Below are positions 28,858-39,941 of a DNA stretch of 64,000 nucleotides, one piece after another. The DNA is from Plantago elongata (taxonomy: Eukaryota > Streptophyta > Magnoliopsida > Lamiales > Plantaginaceae). The notes under the pieces were generated by a model that saw only the letters and a list, made by a program, of their open reading frames with translations, was not told the DNA's origin and searched no databases. The stretch lies in NCBI GenBank assembly GCA_036897095.1, contig JAYMSP010000249.1:1-64000 (forward strand), given 5' to 3'. Positions within the stretch are counted from its first letter, which is position 1, and every line of letters begins with the position of its first letter. A program made the translations under genes and the position numbers.

Positions 28858-29866
28858 TTACGTATATACTCCAGTATTCTGTATTCCTGATTCATGGACT
28901 AGTTCATCATATTCAGAACCAGGAGAAGCATGGATTCCATCAATATCATCTTGTGCCACAGACCTCCTTTCTCCAGGATTGACATACGAGTACATGACTG
29001 CATCTGGATTACTGCTCTGCCCGAGTCCAAGAACATGGCCACATTCGTGCGCTGCAACAGTTTGGATATCAATACGATTCCATTCGACACCATCAACCCA
29101 ATTCTCAGCCCCATCAAAGTGAATTATACCTCTGGTTGGTGGAAAAGCATGGGCCACAATACCTCCAGAACCATCAAACAGCTGCCCATCCCCATGATCT
29201 CCAACTCGGAAGCTCATCTTAATATCTGCCTGATCATAATTGTTACCGCGTTGAAATGTAAACTCAGAAACACATGCCCAACCTTCTAACGCGACAGCAA
29301 TAGAGCTTAGAGCATAATTTCTTGTGCCAATTGTGAAATCATATGTGAAGTGTCTTTTCCAAGCAGGTCATTTGGGCTTATTTGGTGGGAAGGTGAAGAG
29401 TTCAGTATCCATATCAGATTCAGTTACTTTGTGGGGTAAGTGATCTACCATACCACATCTAGGAACAAGTAATTTAGATACAGTTTGGGAATCAAGGATA
29501 CCGGTAGCGTTCAGTTTAAAGAATAGTTGGTACTTCTTTAACGCAGACTAACTCATGGTCGAACATATCCAGGTTTGTTGAGTTAGAGTTAGTAGTGTCC
29601 ATGTACCCGAGTTTAGAGAGGTGTTTCTTGAGTTCTGAGATGACATTCGCGCTCATTTCTTTGTTGGCTCCAAGCAGGGTACTCTGGAGGGATGCCAGTG
29701 GGCTAATTTGTGTTCCAAGGGAAGTCACAGGACTGTAGGTCTTGCCAGGTTCGGGTGCTGGAGGTATTATTAGACTACGAGACGAACATTGAGTAGCGTC
29801 GATGTGGAAGAGGAGGCAGAAGATGAAAATGCATGAGAACAATTGATCACAAGTACTTAAGGCCAT
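28858..29866 (-). pseudogene. matrix metalloproteinase pseudogene, near full length
   Basis: It starts at ATG 29866 (MALSTCDQLFSCIFIFCLLF, closely like the neighbouring intact gene). The prodomain frame breaks near 29550 (stop at 29516-29518), and a further frame change and stops lie between 29220 and 29370. The cysteine switch reads PRCGMVD rather than PRCGVAD. The last part (28858-29217) is open and carries HECGHVLGLGQSSNPDAVMY: the third zinc ligand His is Gln. The C-terminus diverges after DDIDGIHA and runs on for about 20 residues. Both the frame breaks and the lost zinc ligand argue that this copy is dead. Confidence 0.85.
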
Positions 29867-29941
29867 TATCAAAGGTCCAATAGTATTGTATAGAGGAGCT
29901 TATTGCTTGTTACTTGTTTGATGTTAGTTTACATTAGTCCA

Positions 29942-29949
29942 TATTTATA
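29942..29949 (-). promoter_or_regulatory. TATA box relic of the MMP pseudogene
   Basis: TATAAATA lies about 76 bases upstream of the pseudogene ATG, in sequence shared with the promoter of the intact neighbour. Confidence 0.4.
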
Positions 29950-30546
29950 GTGATTAATTTGTGATACTGATCGAGCAGTAAGAGAGTAGGAGTTGTAGAT
30001 GTCGATGTAGATGGTTAAACAACACGTAACGTAACAAATTATACGACAGAGTGATACTTCATGACAATACTTAGTACGAAGGTAGGAGATTATTTAATTT
30101 CAACCTTTGAGTTTTAATTTAATAAATTAAAATAAGTCACTAATTTTACTCCAAACAAAACTGACTAACTCCCAACTTATCAATGCATATTTGGTTAAGT
30201 TTAAAATCTGTTCATGTTAATTCAGAAGATAGAGCAGACAACACATAATTAGAAGAGAGAAACAAGATCACACATCCTTAATCCAAACCAACCCATAATT
30301 ACACTTTTCTCAAACCGGGCACCCTTGAAGAGGAAAACCGATTAAACAAATTGCAATACAGTACATTAATATTCAATTGAAGGCTAGAAACTAACAAGAA
30401 ATGAGACGAGTGCTATAAATCTTGCTATAATTTTCAGTTTCTAAAAGTAAACCAACAGGCAAAAGTCTTTAGTCTTTACAGCTCTTTTATCTTATTATAA
30501 ATTGGTTTTACTATGTAACTGACCAATAATTACATTTTACTTTTTA
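29950..30546. other. AT-rich intergenic stretch
   Basis: The first 350 bases partly repeat the region upstream of the second MMP gene (see 28251-28857). No gene or RNA recognised. Confidence 0.4.
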
Positions 30547-31444
30547 CTGAGTAAAATACATAAATATACTCTAAATTCTTCGAAATATATATATTTATAC
30601 TCTATATTCTTAAAATTACATAATGTACCTTATATACTTGAAAATTATACACACTTGCATCAATAGTGATGTGTGTATTACACCATTCATGTATGTAATG
30701 AAGCTTACTTTTTTTTACATAAAAATTTTTAATTCACTATATATATGACAAACAAATTAAGATTTCTATAAAGTGTAAAAAATTATAACGAACATTTTTA
30801 CAGTTACAAATAAAATTATTAAATATTATTAAAAATATAATATTTTATTAAGGTACAAATTAAATATTTAAAGTAAAAAATGAAGAAAATAATATTTTTT
30901 TCATATATAACTTTAAAAATGAAGTACAAATATATTATTATAAATTTTAAATAGGGTACAAAATGTTACCCCCAAATGTTGTCGGAATAACAGTAATTCA
31001 TACTAATATAAATTATTTCAAAACCCTACCTCTTCTTTTGACACTTTTATTTTATATTTTCAGAATTTATCACTACAATAATTTTCGATAATTTTTTATT
31101 TATATTAATATTTTTAAATTAGTAGTTCTATTATGATTTATGACTATTTATATTTCTTTTCATTTTCAAAATTTTATTTTTTTCATTTTATTATAATTAT
31201 TTATTATATTTAATAATTTAAATCAATATGTTTCACTTTGTTAAAAAAATACATATATTATATAAAATGTAATATTTATGTGCTAAAAAAGTAAAATTAC
31301 TTGTACACACGAAGATTGTAATATACATCACTATTAGAGTAAGTGTGCATAGTTATTAAAAATATAAGATACATCTGTACAATTTTAAAAATATGGGGTA
31401 CAATCTTACATCTTTTAAAAAATATGAGATCCATTTTATCCAGT
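30547..31444. repeat. inverted-repeat element, about 0.9 kb, probable DNA transposon remnant
   Basis: The left arm (about 30547-30730) and the reverse complement of the right arm (about 31270-31444) align over some 150-180 bases. Shared blocks include ACACTTGC..AATAGTGATGT (left) and ACACTTAC..AATAGTGATGT (right, reversed), preceded in both by ACCTTATATACTTG/ATCTTATATTTTT-like sequence. The centre is extremely AT-rich with no coding. No target duplication was found, so ends and superfamily are uncertain; long terminal inverted repeats without coding suggest a non-autonomous DNA element. Confidence 0.55.
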
Positions 31445-32889
31445 TTCTTCAATAGGTATGTGAAACAAAATGTTTACATCATCATTTTTAACAGAGGTAA
31501 GATAAATATATCTAACTACTCAATAATGTATATCGCCTATTATGTTTATCGCATACTATCTTTATGTTATCTCCCTAATATCGTCTTGTAAACTATTAAT
31601 TAAGTCGTTCGTTTTCAATCCACTATTACATAGCACAATCTAACGACGACGCTTTACTCAATTGGTTGGATTGAATTATTATACATTTATACTTCACCTG
31701 TCACATGACACAAACTCCACATTTTCATTTTGATTAATATTACATTTTTACGGCTTGACTAATAATAAAAAATACTTCCTCACTTCCTTCTTTTAAAAAC
31801 TTCTAAATTTTACCTTTTTAAAATTATATTAAAAACTTTCTAACTCTATAAATAAATTTTTTTACTTCACTAACTAATTTTTTTAAAATCATTTTTCTTC
31901 CCTACTTTATTAAGAAAATATTGTAAAATATACTACAGAGTAATACACATACATTTTATATACCACACAATGGTTATGTCTATTTTGTATACTTTATAAT
32001 GGTTACTTATCCAATTGAATAATCTGGTCTTTTTTTAATTCGAATTTGATGATTTATTACATGCGCCGACAGTATCTCACACTTCGAAAGTACCTCATAT
32101 ACCGTGAATATCTCACGTGCTCGATATGTGTATGCTTGTGATTTAACGAAAATTATTTCGAAAGAAAAAAATGAAATTTAAAAAATACATAGTCATTGTG
32201 TCAAGCGCGTGATATATTCGAAGTGCATGTAATAAATTATCAACTCGAAGAAGAAAAAATGATCATATTATATTTTTTGGACAGGTATTCATTGTGAAGT
32301 ATATTAAAAATATATAGTCATTGTGTAGTATATAAATTTGATGTGTCTCACTCTACGGTATATTTAATAAACTTTTATCTTATTTTATTATCATTTTATT
32401 CAATCTCTCTCTTCCTTTAATCTCACTTAATACTTTATCAATGTAATTTATTTTATAAAATATTTATTTATTCAACTCTTTGTAATTAAGGAGAAATTAA
32501 TAAGCTAGGAAGTTTTGGCGTAAAATTAAGTGCCATAAATTTATGTATGAATTGTAATTTTCAACGCTGTTGAAGGAGATTGCCATGGACTAGACTCAGA
32601 TTTATAATAGAAATTGCATCCAATTAAATTTGAATTATGGTTTATTCAAACATTTGAATAAGCATTATCGCGCTGAGATCTAGGCTTGGATTCGGGTCGA
32701 ATATTAGAATCATCTCTTCGAACGAATCATATGATATCTCACTCAGAGTGAGAGCGCCATATGATTGTGTGTTTCCAAATTTGAAATTTAAGGCCGCGGT
32801 TAGAATTAGAATGCGAATCTCACTTCAACAAACATATGCGCATAATCTTTCTCTGCAACAATCTAATCTGGAACTCTCACACTACAGTA
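31445..32889. other. AT-rich intergenic stretch and CDKB2 upstream region
   Basis: No gene recognised. The final 150-200 bases are the probable CDKB2 promoter and leader. I looked for a TATA box and for the mitosis-specific activator core (AACGG in its usual context) typical of G2/M genes and found no convincing match. Confidence 0.4.
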
Positions 32890-34960
32890 ATGGATCCGAA
32901 GCCGAAATCAGCCATGGACGCGTTCCAGAAGCTGGAGAAAGTCGGAGAAGGAACGTACGGCAAGGTGTACAGAGCGCTCGAGAAAGCTACTGGAAAAATT
33001 GTCGCCCTGAAGAAGACCCGTCTTCACGAGGACGACGAAGGAGTTCCTCCGACTACGCTACGCGAGGTCTCGATTCTCCGTATGCTCTCCAGAGATCCTC
33101 ATGTTGTTCGGTAATCTTTGTTTTCCTTTTCTTTTTAATTTCAGTACTTCTTTAGGGTTTCTTCATCTTTTTGGGAATTATTTTTTCCATTTTCTTGTAT
33201 CTTGTACACTTAATTTTGTTTGTGTTATTTTGTGAAAATGAGTTCATAAGGTTCTTCCATGTTTAAGCTCTGCTGGAAATGTGTGATCATAGCGTCTTAT
33301 TGTCAAATTTTGCAGATTTGGCTTTTTTCGAATTACCGGTTTTTTTTAATAGTGTGATCATAGCATTTTGATTCGATTTTGGCTTCTATTCTGTTCTTCG
33401 GGTTTGATGATTTTCGTAAACTGTCACTGTGAGGTTTGTGACTTGTGAAATAATCTCTCTAGGCTCTAGCATAGCATTCTGTGTTCTGCATTGTTGCAAA
33501 CTCTGTCTAGATTATGTGCTTTTGTATACTGGTCTAGTTCATCTTGCTGCTTCGTTCATAGACATAGGCTTCATTTGCATTTCAATTACATAATGGAAAC
33601 TTACAGTCACATTCGATGCACAACATATATTTCTTGTGTTGTACATTCGGTTAACTATATTCTTATATGTTCAATTTTATCCTCAAATTACGATCATACA
33701 GATTGCTGGATGTCAAACAAGGTCAGAATAAAGAAGGCAAGACGGTTCTCTACTTGGTTTTTGAGTACTTGGAAACTGACGTCAAGAAGTTCATCCGTAG
33801 CTACCGCTCAACTGGCACAAATATACAGCCTAAAATTGTTAAGGCATGAATGTATCTGTCATTGTCTTTGATATCATTCATGTGTGCATATTTATGTTGT
33901 TGAAGTATCTAAAATTGTTTGGTCATTGTCAATGGCAGAGCTTGATGTACCAGCTATGCAAGGGTGTTGCTTTCTGCCATGGTCACGGCGTCTTACATAG
34001 GTAAACTATAAGGCGTTATCCTATAACACTATTTGTCTCATGGCTTAACTTATATTTTCCTTAAGTGATAACTCTTTTATGTAATTGTTCAGGGACCTTA
34101 AGCCTCATAATCTCTTGTTGGATCGTACCACAATGTCGTTGAAAATAGCAGATCTTGGATTGGCCAGAGCATTTACGCTACCTCTTAAAAAGTATACTCA
34201 TGAGGTATTTTCTTGGAAATCCCTTGCCTCTTTCGATGGCATTAGAACCTCAAGAAATTTCCTGAATCATTGTTTTATTGCAGATATTGACTCTTTGGTA
34301 TAGAGCGCCGGAGGTTCTTTTGGGTTCCACACATTACTCACCTGCCATAGACATGTGGTCTGTTGCCTGTATATTTGGTATGAAATTCTCTGTTCAGACA
34401 GTATTTAAATTTCCTAAACAATAAACAATCGAAATGAATCATTTTTTGCTTTTATTTCAGCTGAATTAGCGACAAATCAACCTCTTTTTGCTGGAGACTC
34501 TGAGCTGCAGCAGCTTCTGCACATTTTCAGGTTTTATAGCATTTTTCTCTATCTTGTGGCTACTCTACTAGTGAATTAAGCTATTTTCTCTTTGTGGGTG
34601 TTCCAAGTTCTAACTGTGTATACACATTATGCACTTGCAAAATAGATTGTTGGGGACTCCAAATGAAGAAGTTTGGCCAGGAGTCAGCAACTTACTGAAC
34701 TGGCATGAGTACCCACAGTGGAAACCAAAGCCAATGTCATCTGCTGTTCCATGTATGGATCAAGCTGGCCTTGAGCTTCTGTCTGTAAGTCTTTACTTCT
34801 TTATCTGCTGATTTAGTCGTCAGGCATTACGAATTGTCCCTCATGTATGATATGTTTGAATTTGCAGGAGATGCTGCACTATGAACCATCAAGGAGGATT
34901 TCTGCTAAGAAAGCTATGGAGCATCGTTACTTTGATGATCTAGACAAGTCTCATCTGTAA
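32890..34960 (+). CDS. CDKB2: B2-type cyclin-dependent kinase
   Basis: Plant-specific mitotic Ser/Thr kinase acting with cyclins at G2/M. Eight exons give 310 residues: 32890-33110, 33702-33843, 33939-34000, 34093-34204, 34284-34377, 34461-34530, 34646-34784, 34868-34960. Visible motifs: glycine loop GEGTYG (19-24, with T22/Y23 inhibitory sites), catalytic Lys 41 in VALKK, cyclin-binding helix PPTTLRE (53-59), the CDKB2 form of PSTAIRE (CDKB1 has PPTALRE), HRDLKPHN with Asp 143, DLG 162-164, T-loop Thr 177 in KKYTHE, and WYRAPE. The C-terminus [12 protein letters not shown] is typical. All exon phases close without stops. Intron 2 starts with GC rather than GT. Length and motifs are standard for the family. 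Confidence 0.95.
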
Positions 34961-36698
34961 AATCAACTGAATTTGGAAGCAATGGCTTGTTTTTTTAGGC
35001 CTTTGGGTTTATCGCTGCCCTCCAGCATAATTTAGCCAGATTAATTCACGTTCATTGATCTTTTTTATCATGTTTAGTATTACTCTCATGTAGTGCTCAC
35101 TGCTCATGAAAGCACTGTGTTAGGCCCTCTACTCGAGCTCCCTGAACTTGAGTGATTTGTAGGCCTTCTGCTGTCAACAATACATCTGCTAGTTTATGTG
35201 TTAGTTGTTATGCAGTCAAAGAGAAAAAGACTTGAACCAGTATGAGAGAGAGATCATGTTTGGCATGTTACATGGGTTAGCTCTGATCATTAACATGGCA
35301 ATGAAATCTTACTCCATATGTGTCTTTGGAAAGAAATTCGATGAGTATCATTTCTTATGTTAACGTTGATGAAACACTTAGGTGTGTTTTGATCTTCTCA
35401 AGCTTGATGGGTTGTAAAACCAGAGAAAGAGAGAAAATGCAGAAAAAAGAAGACTTTTGGATGATATGAAGTTATGATGATTTCCATGCATACATTTTTA
35501 TGAAGCTGTAAATTAATAAGATCTAGGGACTAATCTATTACGTGTGTACAATAGGGAGTATATAATGTTTCATACGAACGATTATCTTGCATATAGAGTG
35601 TATAGCTCTAGATGTAGTTTTATCATTGATATGTACAAATAAGTCTTTAAAGATTGACAGATTGAGAGGACTTAAGTGCGTTTTAAGATTTAATATCCTA
35701 CTCCGAATTTCAAATGAGATCCGTCTTTTGCAGGTTTCAAATGAGTCCGACTCCACCAAAGTCAAGTTGTCGATCCTCTAATACTTCAACATTTGGGCTC
35801 CAACCTTTGGACTACAAAGTTTCATCTACTTATTTAGCCAAGTTAATTAAAAGCACAACCTCAATATTGAATGAATCCGGACCATACAATTATCACTCAT
35901 CCATGAACCACTTCAAAGAACCCCCACCTATATATAGGAGCTCATACACTCTTCACTTCATAAGGTAAGTATGAACTTCTCCATACTTCACTCTCCAAGT
36001 TAAGCGGTTTGAGCCCGAGCTTGATCAGCCTCTACCTCTAAACCACATTGAGTCTGAACCCAATTTGTCTTAAGTAAATCGGCCCAAAAAAGTTTAATCC
36101 CTTCCCCTAGCTCTCTCTTTCATGCACACAAGTACCAACGGCCTCTTTAAGTGCCGACGGACTACCCAAAGTACCGACAAACTTATTCCTCCTAGGAACC
36201 CTCCTCGATTCGGAACCACTCCCGCACTGGAATTCAGAACAACACTATCACTTCCTTGACCCAAAATCAATCTGCCACGAATTGTATCATGACTTAAGGG
36301 AATTAAGACTAACTATATTGACTTCCTATCTTCCTAGACAAATTACAACTTTTCTGATCCACGAACTTAGCATTTATCGGAATTGTACACTATGCTTACC
36401 GGAATTATACACTATCAATCATATGCTTTACTAATATTTAGAATATGTTCCCTGTTTAAATTTGATAAATATTGATGTATAGTATCATTGCAAATCTTCC
36501 TATTTAAAATCCGATAATTATTGATGTATAATATATTTGAGAAATTAATTACCTATCTTTTTTTTCAATCTATAAATGATGGTGGTGAAATTAAGTACCA
36601 TAAATAGTCACAATTTAAATTGAGGTACCTAAAATGACTTCTAGCAAATAAAATAAATGTACACAATGATCATGGTAGGGGTTTTTTCTTAATACATG
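34961..36698. other. CDKB2 3' flank and intergenic stretch
   Basis: The first 200-300 bases are probably the 3' untranslated region. The rest shows no gene, RNA or repeat that I recognise. Confidence 0.4.
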
Positions 36699-38598
36699 TA
36701 AGTTCCCAACCTTACATGTATTTGGTAAGTGTTCATTAAGGATTTTCCTCCCCACAATCATAATGCATATGTTGAAATGGTATAAATTTAAAATAGTATG
36801 AGGTAATATAATATGAAGTAGGGTAGATGAAGCCGTCCGTTAAATACGTCCTATAATAAAATGGAGTTTCTAAATCATGACATATTAAGAATACTAAAGT
36901 TAAAATCAATTTTCTTTTGTATACTTAGTAATATGTCAGAAAAATAAAAATTACAATAATATTACCATCAACCAATAAAAAAATGATATAAACTTGTTAA
37001 TCGGGCCCTCCCATTCCACTTAAACTATATTATACCTAATCATATTGAAAAAATTGCAAACATATAATAGCATGTACTACAACATTTATAAGATCATACT
37101 TCTATACCACTAATAATATGACATGGCATACAAGAGGCCTCTTATACGTATCACTGCAGTAAAAGTAACCTATATATTACAACTATCATTTTTTAATTAT
37201 TATAAGGTTTCATCATATTAAATTCGGACAACCTACACAAGTTCGAACTCGTACACACATAATTTAGTGTCCAATCAGTTATCGTAATCAACTATCAATA
37301 TGCACAAAATATTATTTATTTCACATTTTAATTAGTTACGATGTAAAACGTATTATGAATGATTTTCGATGATTATAAGTCAGAATAATTTTAATAGTAT
37401 ATATTGATTAAAAGTAAATTACTAAAAACCTAGATCATGATTATCTTCTATTTGACTTTCGTAAGTCCACAAAAAGCCACATTGTATTTGTTATCGTTTA
37501 TCCAAACTCGACTTTCTAGTTTATCTTTTGTAGAAATCGATATTTCACACTCTCAAATTTTTCAGATATGCATGAAACGAATTAAATTAAACGACATAAA
37601 TAATTTGTTATTCGCACTTACTGTAAGTGAGCACTTCCCAACATTTACTAGTTCATAAGGTGAGATAAGTTCCCAACCTTACATTTACTTTGGTAAGTGT
37701 TCATTAAGGATTTTCCTCCCCACATTCATAATGCATATATTAAAATGGTATAAATTTAAAATACAATGAGGTAATATAACATGATGTAGGGTAGATGAAA
37801 CTGTCCACTAAATACTTTGTATAATATAATAGAGTTTCTAAATCATGACATAGTAATAATACTAAAGTTGGAACAAATTTTCTTTTATTGTATCTAGTAA
37901 TGTGTCAAAAAATAAAAAATACAATAATATTACCTCCACTAGTAAACAATTGATGTAAGCTTGTTAATCGGTCTCTCCCTCATTCCACTTAATATCATGA
38001 TTTTGTATTTCATTATACTTGAACATATTGTATCAACGCAACACATAATAGCATGTGATGCAATATTTATAAAATTATACTTAAACACCACAATAATATA
38101 ATGTGATATATATGAGGCCTCGCTTAGTCGTCACATTGTAATAAAAGTATCATGTATTACAACTATCATTTTTGAGATATAATAAGGTTTTATCACTTTA
38201 AGGTTCACACAATCGCTAATCAGTTAGTGTAATTAACTATTATATGTATATAAATATTATTCGTTTCCCATTTTAATTTGTCATAATGTAAACCGTATTA
38301 TGAACATTTTTATGTGGTGTAACTCAGAATAATTTTAATGTTATATATTGATTAAAAGTATAATACTAAATGCCTAGATCATGATGATCTTTTATCTTAT
38401 TTTTTCAAGTCCACAAAAAGCTAAAACGTATTTATTATCGTTTATCCAAATTTGACTTTATAGATTATTTTTTGTAAAAATTGATGTTTTACACTTTCAG
38501 ATTTTTCAGATCTACGTGGATACGAATTAAATTTAAACGACGTATATAATTTGTCATCCGCATTCACTGTAAGTGACCACTTCCCAACGTTTACTAGC
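36699..38598. repeat. tandem duplication, two diverged units of about 0.95 kb
   Basis: Unit 1 (about 36699-37655) and unit 2 (about 37666-38598) are in direct orientation with a period of about 968 bases. Both start TAAGTTCCCAACCTTACAT and share GTAAGTGTTCATTAAGGATT, CTAAATCATGACAT, TAAAAAGTA(A/T)A near CTAGATCATGA, and end CACTTCCCAAC(A/G)TTTACTAG. They differ by very roughly 15 percent by eye plus small indels. Neither unit has a coding frame. They could be a plain segmental duplication or two copies of one repeat. Confidence 0.75.
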
Positions 38599-38744
38599 TT
38601 TTGTTGGTTTCTGGTTTCCAGTTCATAACTTTCTAATCAATAAATTCATCACCTGTATTCACGACCATACACATATAAATATTGCTAAAACCATGTACTA
38701 TTAAATTAATATTAATATATATTATTTCAACAATGAATAATTCT

Positions 38745-38960
38745 ACTCTGTTATTAGGCTGTTTAACAAAATTAACTGAAAAGGTAGCTGGTAACTGAAT
38801 AATGAACCGATTATGTAGTTTTTTTCTTTTCGACAAACTAACTTGGCTAGCTTATCAAACCAGCTAGCTTTTCAGCTAGTTTATTTGTAAAGTTAAGTAC
38901 TCACAAAACGAGCTTTTTATTAAAAAATATTTATAGAGCTGAAAAGATAGTTGTGATTTA
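38745..38960. repeat. dispersed repeat, probable MITE, paralogue at 56020-56170
   Basis: The core (about 38810-38910: TTATGTAGTT, AGCTTATCAAACCA, TTTTCAGCTAGTT, AAAGTTAAGT) aligns in the same orientation with about 56060-56160 (TCATGTAGCC, AGCTTTTTAAACCA, TTTTCAGTTAGTT, AAAGTTATGT). CAGCTTAT/AGCTTATCA-rich sequence like this is common in plant hAT-type MITEs, which is why I suspect one. Ends and target duplications were not resolved. Confidence 0.4.
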
Positions 38961-39480
38961 ATTTACATATTTTCATTTATGTTTAGAAGATAGTCAAAAT
39001 ACACATAATCAAATGGTAGTTTATTTAATCCCATTTGAAGCATGAGTTACAAAAAAGAAGAAATAAATTAAAAAGCGGAGGGTAAAATTGGGATTGAGAT
39101 TTGGCAGCAATAAAATCCAGGTGTCTTGACAAGGTGGAGCTAAACCCGTTCTTCCGAAGTTAGCTACGAACCCGCACAGGCAGAAACAGCCTTCTTCACC
39201 GTGCCTTTCTTCTTCTTCTTCATCTTCTCTCAGCTTTCGGTAATTCGGACTCATACTCGTTAATGGTGAGACACATGTACTCTTTTTCTTTTCCTTCCTT
39301 ATAAATAAATCACTTACTTTCCTCATTTTCGGACTGATGTAATTTCTTTTTCATTTTGTTTTCGCGCACACTCGCATTTCGCCAAATTCTCATTCCTCTG
39401 TTAATCAAACCCTAGATTTGATCGATTCATTGCATCGCCATTGCTATTCGAACCTCCAGCGGCGCCTGTTGTTTAATAAA

Positions 39481-39934
39481 GTGAGTCATTCACGTTTTTC
39501 TATTTCTACGTCTCCGTATGTATACGTATTGCTTGATTGATTGTGTATACGTATTGATTGATTGATTGTGTATACGTATTGATTGATTGATTGTGTATAT
39601 TCTGTGTATCTTTACTCAGTGAATCTGAGATTCGGTATCTGTGTGATTTTTTGAATTAACTTGTGATTATACGACTGAATTGGCTGTGTGTGTGTGTGTG
39701 TTGGATCATTTAAGGAGGATTGTGATTGTTTTGCTCTGTTTAGATGGAATTAGGGTTCAAAAGGTACTGGTAGGTTGTGGAGGGGGTGAATTATGGGATC
39801 AGTGTGTATTTTGTCAGGATTTGCCTCTCTTAATTAAGGAAGTGTTTGTTTCTCCGGTTGATCGTTTTTTGAACTGCGATATGAATTTGTTCACCTAAAA
39901 TGTGTCATGGGCTCACTGTTATTATTTTGAGTAG
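39481..39934 (+). other. probable 5' UTR intron of the ARID gene
   Basis: A good donor (AAA|GTGAGT, 39481) and acceptor (GAGTAG|AT, ending 39934) bracket T-rich sequence that ends 7 bases before the ATG. The upstream stretch, about 39350-39480, would be the first non-coding exon. 39515-39602 in this intron holds about three tandem units of a 27-base repeat built on TGTGTATACGTATT and GATTGATT. Spliceable leader introns are common in plant genes, but this one is inferred only from motifs. Confidence 0.45.
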
Positions 39935-39941
39935 ATCTTAA

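Noticed and set aside
32560-32889. Mitosis-specific activator (MSA) element upstream of CDKB2
   Set aside because: Expected for a G2/M gene, but no AACGG core in its proper context was found in the near-upstream sequence.
33491-33871. Open frame of 126 codons in CDKB2 intron 1 and exon 2
   Set aside because: It runs out of frame through a real CDKB2 exon and through intron sequence.
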